In this document: positions 9,594-18,311 of the stretch, in pieces | How the letters are laid out: each line of letters opens with the position of its first letter | Position numbering within the stretch: the stretch's first letter is position 1 | From: Armatimonadota bacterium | Lineage (GTDB): Bacteria > Armatimonadota > UBA5829 | Direction: 5' to 3' | Assembly: GCA_023474015.1 (NCBI GenBank) | Contig: JAMCYN010000092.1 | Coordinates: forward strand, 1-64,000 | Length of the DNA: 64,000 nucleotides | Position numbers and translations under genes: made by a program | The notes under the pieces: model-generated | The model's input: the letters and a program-made list of their open reading frames with translations, nothing else | What the model was told of the DNA's origin: nothing | Databases searched by the model: none

Positions 9594-9700
9594 TTCCTAA
9601 GACACCTCCACGTGGAAGTTGAGATCGGACCACCCATAATTGCCGGGTTCTATTATACATTTATGGCGACTCGAAAAGCCAGTATGTTCCAAGAAGCAGG

Positions 9701-9771
9701 TTGAGGGTTAGCGAGTTACGAGTTAACGGGTTCCCCAACTCGTAACCCGCACACTCGACAACCCGCAACCC
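9701..9771. repeat. Intergenic hairpin repeat (CGAGTTACGAGTTAACGGGTT type)
   Basis: GAGGGTTAGCGAGTTACGAG and GTTAACGGGTT are answered by AACTCGTAACCCGC and GACAACCCGCAACCCTC. The result is an imperfect ~70-base inverted repeat lying directly against the 3' end of the prepilin peptidase gene. Confidence 0.75.
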
Positions 9772-10662
9772 TCATTGCCTTGCTATCAAATGCACCCACA
9801 TCTCCCACAGCTTCGTGAGATGAGGATAGAAGAATATCACCGCCAACGAGCCAAGCACCATATACGGCCCGAAAGGTATTTCGGTCCGCCAGGGCAGGCC
9901 CTTTTTTTCGGCCCTCGCCTTGATTATCATAAGAGTGACGCCTATGATTGTCCCGAACAATACCGCTATCAGGAACGACACCATCGCCGGCAGCACACCC
10001 AGCACCGCGCCCGTCGCAGCCGCCAGCTTCACATCTCCGCCCCCCATCGCGCCCTCGTATTCCATAAGCTCCTCTTCGTCCTTGGGCTTGAAGACGTAGA
10101 ACCCGATATACGCTATCAGGTAGAAGACACCGCCGCAGACCACTATTCCCGCCACGCTCGGCAGCATCGGAAGCGTCCAATCGGTGAACGGCAGTGGGAT
10201 GTGCATCAGCCAGTTGTCTCCGGCGATCAGGTGCGCCACATCGCGCCCGACCCCGACCACGACCCCAAGTATCGACACCTCGTCGGGGATAATAAAATGC
10301 TCGATATCCACCGCGAACGTGACGATCAGGGCTGAGATGAAGAGTACATACGCGAAGAAGTCGATCGAGTAGCCGAACTTGAGATAGGTCGCCACGAACA
10401 GCGCCCCGGTGATCAATTCCACGATAAAATACCGCCAACTGATCAGCATCCCGCAGTAACGGCACTTGCGGCCCAGGAATAGAAAGCTGAGGAGCGGCAC
10501 GAGGTCAACGCCCCTCAGCTTCGTATCGCACTTAGGACAATGCGACGGCGGCTTGACAATCGAGAGCTCCGCCGGCATGCGATATATGCAGACGTTCAAG
10601 AAGCTCCCGACAACAATCCCATAGACAAACGCAATCGCGCTTCCAAGCCAGATAGGCAGCAT
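9772..10662 (-). CDS. pilD: Prepilin peptidase (type IV leader peptidase, A24 family)
   Basis: A 296-residue polytopic inner-membrane aspartyl protease that cleaves class III leaders and N-methylates the new N-terminus. Visible features are GSFLNVCIYRMP near the start; the cytoplasmic zinc-like tetracysteine (CPKC at 42-45, CRYC at 67-70), which marks the bifunctional peptidase/methylase form; VDIEHFIIPD with Asp119 and Asp127; and GGGDVK with Asp210. About seven to eight membrane segments. It ends six bases before the pilC stop is reached on the other side, so it is tightly coupled with pilC. Its substrates are presumably the five or more pseudopilins in this window. Confidence 0.96.
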   Translation of the reverse strand: MLPIWLGSAIAFVYGIVVGSFLNVCIYRMPAELSIVKPPSHCPKCDTKLRGVDLVPLLSFLFLGRKCRYCGMLISWRYFIVELITGALFVATYLKFGYSIDFFAYVLFISALIVTFAVDIEHFIIPDEVSILGVVVGVGRDVAHLIAGDNWLMHIPLPFTDWTLPMLPSVAGIVVCGGVFYLIAYIGFYVFKPKDEEELMEYEGAMGGGDVKLAAATGAVLGVLPAMVSFLIAVLFGTIIGVTLMIIKARAEKKGLPWRTEIPFGPYMVLGSLAVIFFYPHLTKLWEMWVHLIARQ

Positions 10663-10668
10663 TGATTA

Positions 10669-11886
10669 CTAACCACCGCCCGACAGGTTCTGGATAACCG
10701 CGATCAAGGGAAGGAACAGCGAGATAACGATAAACCCCACGATCACGCCCAGCACGACGATCAGCACCGGCTCGATGGCCGCCGTAAGACTCGACAGCGC
10801 CGATTCAACTTCGTCTTCATAGAAGTCCGCGACCTTGCTGAGCATCGGGTCCAACGAACCCGACTCCTCGCCAATTGAGATCATCTGCACCACCATAGGA
10901 GGGAACAAATTGCTCTTCGCGAGCGGCTCCGCGATCCGGTCGCCTTCTCTGATCCTCGCTCTCGCCTCCAGAATCGCATCCGATATAACGTCGTTCGACA
11001 CCGTTCCCGCAACAGTCTCCATCGCCTGCAAGATAGCGACACCGCTCGAAAGCAGCGTGGCCAGAGTTCGCGCGAACCTTGCCAGGGCGACCTTGTGATT
11101 GAGCTTGCCGAACACCGGCGCCTTGAGCTTCACTATGTCGAGCGAGCGTCGACCCATTTTCGTCTTTCCAAGCAACCTTAAGGCCACGATGAAGCCCACG
11201 AAGCCGAGGATCATTACATACCACTTGGCCAGCATGAAGTCGCTCGTGCCCTTGACGATGGCAGTCATCAAAGGCAGGTCCTGAATCCCCAGGTCCTTGA
11301 ACATGACCATGAACTTCGGCAGGATCAAGGTCATAAGGCCGATAACGACGATGCCCGCGAAACCCAGGATCATAACCGGGTAGGTCATAGCCGCCTTGAC
11401 CTTGCGCCGCAGTTCGACGTCCTTTTCGAGGAACTGAGACAACCTCTGCAAGCTCTCTTCGAGCGCGCCACCGATCTCGCCCGCGTTCACAAGACCGAGG
11501 AACAGCCTGTCGAATATGTGAGGGTATTTCTCGAGCGACCGCGTCAGCGTCGCGCCGCCTTCGACCTCATTCTGAACGTCGGTCAGGATAGCCTTCAGCT
11601 TGGGGCTCGTGGCCTGTTCCGCCAGAACGTTCAAGCACCGCACCAGGTTCACACCAGCGTCGATCATCGTGGAGAACTGGCGGCACATAACCGACAGTTC
11701 GGTCTTCTTAACGCCGCCAAATCCGCCGCCGACCTTCTTCTGCGTGCTCTTAATCTGCTTGACATCGACAACGGTGAATCCCTGTTCGGTCAACCGCCTG
11801 CGAAGGATGTCCTCATTCTCCGCCTCGGAACTGCCGGGAATCACCGCCCCGGTCGCATCGCGTATCGTATATGAATAGTTAGGCAT
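10669..11886 (-). CDS. pilC: Type IV pilus / type II secretion inner-membrane platform protein PilC
   Basis: A 405-residue protein with two T2SSF domains (about residues 70-195 and 270-400), each ending in hydrophobic segments, plus an N-terminal region typical of PilC (YSYTIRDATGAVIPGSSEAE). Characteristic pieces are MCRQFSTMIDAGVNLVRCLN and TLATLLSSGVAILQAMETVA, GEESGSLDPML, and the C-terminal membrane segment before VIQNLSGGG. It couples the PilB/PilT ATPases to pilus assembly. Start: the frame opens at a GTG (11895), but the ATG at 11886 has AGGTAGGTG in good position. Between pilT and pilD in the usual order. Confidence 0.96.
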   Translation of the reverse strand: MPNYSYTIRDATGAVIPGSSEAENEDILRRRLTEQGFTVVDVKQIKSTQKKVGGGFGGVKKTELSVMCRQFSTMIDAGVNLVRCLNVLAEQATSPKLKAILTDVQNEVEGGATLTRSLEKYPHIFDRLFLGLVNAGEIGGALEESLQRLSQFLEKDVELRRKVKAAMTYPVMILGFAGIVVIGLMTLILPKFMVMFKDLGIQDLPLMTAIVKGTSDFMLAKWYVMILGFVGFIVALRLLGKTKMGRRSLDIVKLKAPVFGKLNHKVALARFARTLATLLSSGVAILQAMETVAGTVSNDVISDAILEARARIREGDRIAEPLAKSNLFPPMVVQMISIGEESGSLDPMLSKVADFYEDEVESALSSLTAAIEPVLIVVLGVIVGFIVISLFLPLIAVIQNLSGGG

Positions 11887-11913
11887 CTTGATCACCTACC
11901 TGAAATTCATCTT

Positions 11914-12090
11914 GTTGGTCCGGATTTGCAATCCGGGACCGATTGCCGTGTTGGTCCGGATTTGCATTCCGGGACCTCCCCGGCAACCTCGGGATTTGAA
12001 ATCCCGTTAACCTTACGTCTCGCTCAAAGGGATTGCAAATCCCCAGATTGCCCTTTCCGTCCCGGATTGCAAATCCGGACGAACGGAGAG
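11914..12090. repeat. Family B palindromic repeat cluster (GGATTTGCAATCCGG type), copy 1
   Basis: GGTCCGGATTTGCAATCCGG is a near-perfect palindrome. It is repeated as GGTCCGGATTTGCATTCCGG, then CTCGGGATTTGAAATCCC, GGGATTGCAAATCCCC and CCCGGATTGCAAATCCGGAC. These fill the whole pilC-pilT gap with alternating dyads. Confidence 0.88.
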
Positions 12091-12092
12091 GA

Positions 12093-13262
12093 CTACCGGA
12101 AGTTCAGCGGTGCGCCCGTGGGCGCGCCAGTGGCGCCGAGCAAATTCCTGAGTTCGTCCTGGTTCATAGCCACGGCCATGGCATCATCGTAACTGACAAC
12201 GCCCTTCTTGTAAAGGTCGCATATATTCTGATCCATCGTGGTCATCCCGGCGCTTGCGCTTGTCTGAATTACCGATGTGATCTGATGAGTCTTGGCCTCC
12301 CGGATCAGATTTCTGATCGCGGAGGTGGCAACCATTATTTCCATAGCGCAGACTCGCCCCGGCTTGCCGACCCTTGGCAGAAGCTGCTGGCACAAGACAG
12401 CTTCGAGACTGTTCGACAGCATCAGCCTGATCTGCTCCTGCTGCTGTGGCGGAAACGCATCCACCATCCTGTCCACGGTCTGCGAGGCACTATTGGTATG
12501 CAGCGTCGCCAGCACCAGGTGGCCGGTCTCGGCGGCGGTGATAGCCAGCGAGATCGTTTCGAGGTCTCGCATCTCACCGACCAATATGACATCCGGGTCC
12601 TCACGCAGAGCAGCCCGAAGCGCCCTGGCGAACTCCTTGGTGTCCTGGCCCAGCTCGCGCTGGTTGATTATGCTGTAGCGGTGCTGGTGTAGATACTCTA
12701 TAGGGTCCTCGACGGTGATGATATGCGCGCTGCGCTCATTGTTGATCTGGTTGATCATCGCCGCCTGAGTCGTGGACTTGCCGGAGCCGGTCGGCCCTGT
12801 CACCAATACCAGGCCCCTCGGCCGCCTAGTGATCGTCTCGAGCACCAGCGGCAGCCCAAGCTCCTTAATGGTAGGAACCTTTATGGGGATCAACCGGAAC
12901 GCGGCCGCGATGGCGCCCTTGTCCCTGAAGAGATTAACGCGGAATCGTGAGGTCTTCAGCAGCGTATACGAAAAATCGAGCTCCCATTCCTGCTCGAACC
13001 GCTGAATCTGAATGTCGCTCAGGACATCGTAGACCATCCTCTGGATAGTGTTCGCGTCGAGCTTCGCGTAGTTGAGCGGAATGAGTTGTCCATCCAGGCG
13101 AATCACCGGAGGAACACCCGTACACATGTGCAGGTCGGAGGCTCCTCTCTGGACCATATCCCTCAACAAGTCATCGATATGCGTCTGGTCGAGCGGTACC
13201 GGTGCGCCCGTCTTCTGTGCGCTCATGGCACGCGCCGCCTGCTTCACGTTTTCTGATGTCAA
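12093..13262 (-). CDS. pilT: Twitching-motility / pilus retraction ATPase PilT
   Basis: A cytoplasmic hexameric ATPase powering pilus retraction. GPTGSGKST (156-164) is the Walker A box; DPDVILVGEMRDLETI is the Walker B region and TGHLVLATLHT the His box. SAIRNLIREAKTHQITSVIQ matches the AIRNLIRE region that separates PilT from PilB. 389 residues with a PAS-like N-terminal domain. Start: TTG at 13262 lies two bases after the pilB stop, so coupled translation is likely; a downstream ATG (about 13226) is an alternative. The Ala/Pro/Thr-rich C-terminus (GATGAPTGAPLNFR) is probably disordered. Confidence 0.96.
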   Translation of the reverse strand: MTSENVKQAARAMSAQKTGAPVPLDQTHIDDLLRDMVQRGASDLHMCTGVPPVIRLDGQLIPLNYAKLDANTIQRMVYDVLSDIQIQRFEQEWELDFSYTLLKTSRFRVNLFRDKGAIAAAFRLIPIKVPTIKELGLPLVLETITRRPRGLVLVTGPTGSGKSTTQAAMINQINNERSAHIITVEDPIEYLHQHRYSIINQRELGQDTKEFARALRAALREDPDVILVGEMRDLETISLAITAAETGHLVLATLHTNSASQTVDRMVDAFPPQQQEQIRLMLSNSLEAVLCQQLLPRVGKPGRVCAMEIMVATSAIRNLIREAKTHQITSVIQTSASAGMTTMDQNICDLYKKGVVSYDDAMAVAMNQDELRNLLGATGAPTGAPLNFR

Positions 13263-13264
13263 TG

Positions 13265-15055
13265 TTAGCTACCCGCCGTAAATACGACTCTCATGACCTC
13301 TTCCGGCGTCGTAACGCCCGCCAGCACCTTGTCCAGGCCATCTTCCTTGAGTTCGTGCATTCCATTCGCCTTGCCCGCTTCCCTGAGGTCAGCCAGAGGC
13401 GCGCGGCGCACCATCAGCTCGCGGATTTCGTCGTTGATACGCAGCAGTTCGTAGATGCCGATTCGGCCCTTGTAGCCGGTGAACTTGCAGATTTCGCAGC
13501 CCTCGCCCTTGTGCAGGGTGATCGCCTCGTTCGGGTCTTTGTGCTTGAAACCGAATCTCCGGAGCTCACTTGCCGGCACCTGATACGGTGTCTTGCAGTT
13601 CTGGCATACCTTTCGAGCGAGCCTCTGAGCAAGGCACGCGATAACCGTCGCCGAGATCAGATACGGTTCCACGCCCATATCGACCAGACGGATAACGGCG
13701 CTGGGCGCGTCGTTCGTGTGAAGGGTCGAAAGAACAAGGTGACCGGTGAGCGACGCCTCTACGCCGATCTCGGCGGTTTCGAGGTCTCTCATTTCACCGA
13801 CCATGATGATATCCGGGTCCTGCCGCAGGAAGCTCCTCATAGCGCTCGCGAACGTCAAGCCCGCCTTCTTGTGCACCTGCACCTGCGAGATACCGCTGAG
13901 CTGGTACTCGACCGGGTCTTCGATGGTGATGATGTTCTTTTCGACGGAGTTGAGTTTGTGGAGGACTGAATACAGAGTGGTGGTCTTTCCGCTTCCGGTC
14001 GGTCCCGTGGTCAGGAACATACCGTTCGGCTGAGCCGTGAGTTCCTCGACCTGGGCCTGGACCTCGGAGGCGAAGCCCAACCTGTTCAAACCGATAAGAA
14101 CGTTGCTCTTATCGAGGATTCTCATAACGATCTTTTCGCCATGGACCGTGGGCAGACACGAAACACGAAGGTCGTAGTCCTTGTTGTCCCAGCGAATCGG
14201 GATACGGCCGTCCTGGGGAACACGCCGCTCGGCGATGTTCATATCGGCCATAATCTTGAATCTTGAGATCAGTGGCTTATCGATGTACTTCGGCAGCGGC
14301 ATGACTTCGTGGAGAACGCCGTCGATTCGGTAGCGCACTCTGACGCCCCTGCGGTCCGGCTCGATGTGGATGTCACTGGCGTCGTCCGCGATGGCTCTCT
14401 GAATGATCGTATAGGCGATACGGATAATCGGGGCCTCTTCCGAGACCTTCGTCATGCTCTCCGTATCGTCTTCGGCGATCTCTTCGCGCGCCCCATAGCC
14501 CGCGATTGCCTGCCTGATGTCGGCCGACAGCCCCGCGGAGCCGCCCGCTCCGCCGCCTCCGACCACAGTGGGCGTGCTGGTATCGCCCATGGGAACGACC
14601 TCGTTGCCTGAGCTTCCGCCGGTCTTATACAGGCGGTCGATGGCGTCCATCAGGTCGTCCTCGGTCGCCATCGCCATCTTAATCTGCTGAGCGCCGCTGG
14701 CAAGCCTGATGTCTTGGACCGCGACTGGGTCGTTCGGGTTCACCACGGCCACCAGGAGCATATTGCCCTGCTTGCCTATCGGCAGGACCTTGTGCCGCTT
14801 GGCTAGGTGCTCCGGAATGGAATTCACCGCGCTCGCGTCAATCCTTTGGGTGTTCAGATCGACAAATGGAATGCCCATAACCTCGGCGCGCGCCTCCGTT
14901 ACGGCTTTCTCGTCGGTAAACCCCAAATCCGCAATAATCCGTCCTATATCACCGGGCGCGCTGCGCTGCACATCGCGTGCTTCGGCAAGCTGTTCAGCGG
15001 TAATCTTGCCTTTCGCAGCCAGCGCCTCACCCAAATCTTTTCTAGCCACTGCCAT
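13265..15055 (-). CDS. pilB: Type IV pilus assembly / type II secretion ATPase PilB (GspE)
   Basis: A 596-residue extension ATPase. Order of parts: MshEN-type N-terminal domain (1-145), a Gly-rich linker (VVGGGGAGGSAG), the N2 domain with ASDIHIEP, Walker A GPTGSGKTT (about 351-359), Walker B in DPDIIMVGEMRDLET, His box LTGHLVLSTLHTND, then a zinc tetracysteine (CQNC and CEIC) absent from PilT. MshEN domains bind cyclic di-GMP in some relatives, so second-messenger control is possible. Start: a GTG at 15064 opens the frame, but the ATG at 15055 has GAGGTG eight bases upstream. First of the pilB-pilT-pilC-pilD series. Confidence 0.96.
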   Translation of the reverse strand: MAVARKDLGEALAAKGKITAEQLAEARDVQRSAPGDIGRIIADLGFTDEKAVTEARAEVMGIPFVDLNTQRIDASAVNSIPEHLAKRHKVLPIGKQGNMLLVAVVNPNDPVAVQDIRLASGAQQIKMAMATEDDLMDAIDRLYKTGGSSGNEVVPMGDTSTPTVVGGGGAGGSAGLSADIRQAIAGYGAREEIAEDDTESMTKVSEEAPIIRIAYTIIQRAIADDASDIHIEPDRRGVRVRYRIDGVLHEVMPLPKYIDKPLISRFKIMADMNIAERRVPQDGRIPIRWDNKDYDLRVSCLPTVHGEKIVMRILDKSNVLIGLNRLGFASEVQAQVEELTAQPNGMFLTTGPTGSGKTTTLYSVLHKLNSVEKNIITIEDPVEYQLSGISQVQVHKKAGLTFASAMRSFLRQDPDIIMVGEMRDLETAEIGVEASLTGHLVLSTLHTNDAPSAVIRLVDMGVEPYLISATVIACLAQRLARKVCQNCKTPYQVPASELRRFGFKHKDPNEAITLHKGEGCEICKFTGYKGRIGIYELLRINDEIRELMVRRAPLADLREAGKANGMHELKEDGLDKVLAGVTTPEEVMRVVFTAGS

Positions 15056-15081
15056 CGTATCCACACCTCAATGCCGTGCTC

Positions 15082-15212
15082 TGTTGGGCCGGATTTGCAA
15101 TCCGGGCCCTCCCCGGCAATCTCGGGATTTGAAATCCCTACGTTCGTGCGAGGGGATCACAGATCCCCAGATTGCCCCTCCGTCCCGGATTGCAAATCCG
15201 GACGAACGAAGG
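15082..15212. repeat. Family B palindromic repeat cluster, copy 2, overlapping the aroE 3' end
   Basis: GGGCCGGATTTGCAATCCGG, CTCGGGATTTGAAATCCC, GGGGATCACAGATCCCC and CCCGGATTGCAAATCCGGAC occur in the same order as in copy 1 at 11914-12090. The right-hand part is translated as the last ~18 codons of aroE. Confidence 0.88.
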
Positions 15213-16074
15213 ATTGTGCGATCTCGCCAAGTGCCTCGGCAACTACACTTTCCATCACTCTAACATCGGGCTGTTGCCCCGTCCACATTTCAAATGAGAG
15301 GGCACCCTGGTAGACAAGCATCTTGATGCCGGTCATTGTCTTAGCGCCCCTGGACTCAGCTTCCTTGATAAGTCGCGTCTTGAGAGGGTTATAGACCAGG
15401 TCATAGACCTTAAGTCCCGCGTGCAGCAGATGGGGGGGCAGCGGTATGTCGCCCGTTTTCGGACTCATACCCACCGATGTGGTATTGACCAGCAGATCAA
15501 TCCCACCAATCTCGTCGGCAATTACTTCCCCTCGCATCTCGATAACCTTCGATGAGTTACTACCGAAGGCCGCTCTCAAACCCTCTGCAAGCTCCTCGGC
15601 CCGCCTGTGAGTCCTGTTCGCAATCACGACCTCGCAACCATTTTGCGCGAGCGCGAATGCGACCGCTTTCGCCGATCCACCCGCCCCGAGAATCAGGGCC
15701 TTGCCGCCTATCCTGCCCCAGGACTCTTCCGCCGACTTCAGGAAACCCGCACCATCGGTCGAATCCCCGATCAGGCGTCCGTCCCTGTTCACGACGGTGT
15801 TCACGGAGCCTATCCGCATCGCGTTCTCGCTCACTTCGTCGAGATACTCGATGACTCGCTCCTTGTGCGGGATCGTGACGTTCACCCCCGCGATCCCGAG
15901 GCCCCGAATGCCTTCGACGGCCTTTCCCAGGTCCTCCGGCAGCACGTGAAACGGCACATACACGTAATCAAGGTCCAAAGCCTTTATCGCCGCATTGTGC
16001 ATCACCGGCGACAGGCTGTGCGATACCGGGTGCCCAAACACCCCCAATATTTGAGTACTGCCGAGCACGTTCAC
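15157..16074 (-). CDS. aroE: Shikimate dehydrogenase (NADP+)
   Basis: Reduces 3-dehydroshikimate to shikimate in chorismate synthesis. HPVSHSLSPVMHN is the substrate-binding start; NVTIPHKE carries the catalytic Lys71 and GDSTDGAGF the paired Asp107. GAGGSAKAV (about 130-137) is the dinucleotide loop and NRTHRRAEEL the NADP-phosphate site. 305 residues against about 270-290 for the family. The excess is the C-terminal tail SFVRPDLQSGTEGQSGDL, encoded by a family B repeat after the natural helix EALGEIAQ. It overlaps the yqeG stop by four bases (coupled). Confidence 0.95.
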   Translation of the reverse strand: MNVLGSTQILGVFGHPVSHSLSPVMHNAAIKALDLDYVYVPFHVLPEDLGKAVEGIRGLGIAGVNVTIPHKERVIEYLDEVSENAMRIGSVNTVVNRDGRLIGDSTDGAGFLKSAEESWGRIGGKALILGAGGSAKAVAFALAQNGCEVVIANRTHRRAEELAEGLRAAFGSNSSKVIEMRGEVIADEIGGIDLLVNTTSVGMSPKTGDIPLPPHLLHAGLKVYDLVYNPLKTRLIKEAESRGAKTMTGIKMLVYQGALSFEMWTGQQPDVRVMESVVAEALGEIAQSFVRPDLQSGTEGQSGDL

Positions 16075-16613
16075 TTGGTATCCTGTACTTCTGACTTATC
16101 GCGTCCCGAGTTTGTTCCCAATAGCGCCAGTATTCCACGCTCTATAAGTCGGCTGATCTTTGTGCCCACGAACTCCCTCCGGTGCATCGGCCTGACCAGA
16201 ATCGTATGCATCCCCGCCAGATTTCCACCCAATATATCGGTAAGAATCTGGTCGCCCACTACTACCGCGCGCTCGAGCGGGCAGCCGAGCATCTTTCCCG
16301 CCTTCTCGAAACCATATGCTCGGGGCTTCAGCGCACGCGGCAGGAACGCGATATTAAGCTCACCGGCAATCTTGGCGAGCCGCCTCGGGTTATGAGTGTT
16401 GGACACGATGCACAACTTCATTCCCAGACCCTTAGCCTGCTCGATCCAATTCTTCGACGACTCCGGCACCTCGCTGCTCTGCCACGGCAGCAAGGTGTTG
16501 TCCAAATCCAGCATCAGGGCCTCATACCCGGCCAGCTTCAACGCCGCGACATCGATCTCACCCACGCTCCCCGCGCACATATCCGGCCGGAACCTCTCCA
16601 AGAACTCACTCAT
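16071..16613 (-). CDS. yqeG: YqeG-family HAD IIIA phosphatase
   Basis: A small HAD phosphatase, 180 residues. LDLDNTLLPW holds the nucleophile and acid Asp residues (36 and 38), CIVSNTHN is motif II, and VVVGDQILTDILGGN is the acidic motif IV. LKPRAYGFEKA supplies the conserved Lys. The family sits with aroE and the YqeH GTPase gene in Firmicutes; its substrate is not firmly known, though a phosphatidylglycerophosphate phosphatase role has been proposed for relatives. Start: a TTG at 16616 opens the frame; the next codon ATG (16613) is more likely. Translationally coupled to aroE by a four-base overlap. Confidence 0.9.
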   Translation of the reverse strand: MSEFLERFRPDMCAGSVGEIDVAALKLAGYEALMLDLDNTLLPWQSSEVPESSKNWIEQAKGLGMKLCIVSNTHNPRRLAKIAGELNIAFLPRALKPRAYGFEKAGKMLGCPLERAVVVGDQILTDILGGNLAGMHTILVRPMHRREFVGTKISRLIERGILALLGTNSGRDKSEVQDTK

Positions 16614-16685
16614 CAAATGGTACCCCTGCGGTTAAAACCACGGCTACAACTACACAAAGTCCCCCTCCGTGGACTCAACCCTCTG

Positions 16686-16770
16686 CCCCTTTTCGGGTTT
16701 TCGGGATTTCGGGCTTTCGCGATGAGAATTCCCTTCCCTTCTATTCCCTGTTCCCTGTTCCCTGTTCCCT
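16686..16770. repeat. Family D (CGAAAAC/GGGCTTTCGCG) and family C (TTCCCTG) repeats
   Basis: CCTTTTCGGGTTTTCGGG and GATTTCGGGCTTTCGCGAT (family D) are followed by tandem TTCCCTG units (family C). The family C units encode the last residues and the stop codon of mltG on the minus strand. Confidence 0.8.
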
Positions 16771-17802
16771 ACGCTTCGCGGCCAAATGCTCCTGGAACGT
16801 TCTGGAAAACGCGTGGCTGCCGTCGGCCCTGGCGACGTAAAATAAGTAGTCTGAGTTCGCGGGATTAAGCACAGCCTTTATCGAAGCCAGCCCCGGATTG
16901 CAGATCGGCGCGGGCGGCAGACCGGCGTGAACATATGTATTGTATGGCGAATCAACCTGGAGGTCAGACAAGTAGACCTTGCTCTTATTATTAGTGCTCT
17001 CGCCGGGTCGATAGCTGACAGTCGCGCAGACCTCCAGCTTCATATTCTTGTCTAGGCGGTTCCACAGCACGGCGGCGATCAGCGGCCTGTCCTTGGGAAT
17101 CTTCGCCTCCCGCTCCACAAGCGACGCCATAGTCAGTATCCGGTGCAAGCCCTCCGCGAAAGAGTATTCATTCAACCCGAAGCGCGCTTTGCTCACTTCC
17201 GTGATCCTGGGCCGCAGCGGACCAGCCACTTTCTTGCCGAACGTATCGAGCATTTTCTTTATGATGGCTTCAGGGTCCATTTCGCGCCCGACCAGGTATG
17301 TGTCGGGAAAGAGATACCCCTCCAGGTTCTCGCCGTTGATGAATCTATACTCCGTGAAATCGTAGCCTTCGCTCATCGCAAGGCGGGTGAATGTGTCGCC
17401 GTCGGCAAGCTGCTTCGAGGCAAGCTCATCCGCGACCTGGCGCACCGTGAACCCCTCCGGCAGCGTAACCCAAAGCTCCAGCGATTCTCCATTCACGAGT
17501 TTGTCGATTATCACCGGAACGCTCATCGCCCGGTTCAACTCAAACACTCCCGGCTTGAGCTTGTTGCCCGAACCGTTCATCCGGCACGACAGCCGAAACA
17601 CGAACGGGCTCCGCAGCACGCCGCTCTCGCTCAAGACCTGCGCGATATCCGAGGCGGTCGCGCCCTTGGCAATGACGACGCGCACCGGCGTGCGGTCACC
17701 CGACACCGGTCGCGACCCCATCGCCAGCACCAGCGCGATCATCACCAGCACCCCCGCCAGCGTCGCGATATACCATCTTGTGGTCGAAAGGACTTTCTTC
17801 AT
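16741..17802 (-). CDS. mltG: Endolytic peptidoglycan transglycosylase MltG (YceG)
   Basis: A membrane-anchored lytic transglycosylase that cleaves nascent glycan strands. One N-terminal membrane helix (residues 11-28), a LysM-like region (VRVVIAKGATASDIAQVLSE), then the YceG domain with catalytic Glu230 in ASLVEREAK. LEGYLFPDTY and the C-terminal YNTYVHAGLPPAPICNPG plus YLFYVARADGSHAFSRTFQE are family hallmarks. The final RREQGTGNRE is encoded by a family C repeat, so the native C-terminus was probably near EHLAAKR. Next to ruvX, as in many Firmicutes and Deinococci. Confidence 0.95.
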   Translation of the reverse strand: MKKVLSTTRWYIATLAGVLVMIALVLAMGSRPVSGDRTPVRVVIAKGATASDIAQVLSESGVLRSPFVFRLSCRMNGSGNKLKPGVFELNRAMSVPVIIDKLVNGESLELWVTLPEGFTVRQVADELASKQLADGDTFTRLAMSEGYDFTEYRFINGENLEGYLFPDTYLVGREMDPEAIIKKMLDTFGKKVAGPLRPRITEVSKARFGLNEYSFAEGLHRILTMASLVEREAKIPKDRPLIAAVLWNRLDKNMKLEVCATVSYRPGESTNNKSKVYLSDLQVDSPYNTYVHAGLPPAPICNPGLASIKAVLNPANSDYLFYVARADGSHAFSRTFQEHLAAKRREQGTGNRE

Positions 17803-17833
17803 CAGTTCCTTGAATCGCGAAAGGAGAAGGAAT

Positions 17834-17900
17834 AATGCAGATTGACCTATAATTGAGAGGTCCCTTCATTCTGCATTCTGCAATCTACATTCTGCAATCC
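17834..17900. repeat. Family A palindromic element, copy 3, overlapping the ruvX 3' end
   Basis: AATGCAGATTGACCTATAAT on the left is answered by CTTCATTCTGCATTCTGCAA and TACATTCTGCAATCCC on the right. The centre reads GAGAGGTCCCTTC. Most of it is translated as the ruvX C-terminus. Confidence 0.8.
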
Positions 17901-18311
17901 CTTCTCCCCTAGATAGCTCTCCAATATCACCACCGCCGCCACCTGGTCGATTATCTCGCGCCTCTTCGCTCGGGAGACATCCAGCCTGAGCAGGATATCC
18001 TCCGCATCGACGGTGCTGAACCGTTCGTCCCAGGTCTCGACCGGAACCTTGACCCGCCTGGCCAGCCGCTCGACAAAATCCCTGACCTTCAGCGCCTGGG
18101 GCCCCTCTTCACCCTCCGGGCCCAACGGCAGGCCGACCACGACCGTCGCCGCGTCAAGCTCTTGCAGCATCGCCTCCACCTCACGCAGATCAGTCTTCAC
18201 ACTCTTACTACGCCGAATAGTGCGGATGGGGTTCACTGTGATCTTAAGTTCATCGGCGGCGGCGACGCCAATGGTGGCGTCACCGACATCGAGCGCCACT
18301 ATTCTCGGCAC
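17847..18311 (-). CDS. ruvX: Putative Holliday junction resolvase / pre-16S rRNA nuclease RuvX (YqgF)
   Basis: RNase H-like fold nuclease needed for 16S rRNA 5' maturation in E. coli and proposed to resolve Holliday junctions. ALDVGDATIGVA carries the first catalytic Asp (residue 8), VVVGLPLGPEGEEGPQA is the central motif, and ETWDERFSTVDAEDILL plus DQVAAVVILESYL provide the remaining acidic sites. 154 residues; the family usually ends just after ILESYL, at about 137-140. The remaining tail (GLQNVDCRMQNEGTSQL) is read from a family A repeat. The start overlaps the upstream membrane-protein gene by 13 bases. Confidence 0.93.
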   Translation of the reverse strand: MPRIVALDVGDATIGVAAADELKITVNPIRTIRRSKSVKTDLREVEAMLQELDAATVVVGLPLGPEGEEGPQALKVRDFVERLARRVKVPVETWDERFSTVDAEDILLRLDVSRAKRREIIDQVAAVVILESYLGEKGLQNVDCRMQNEGTSQL

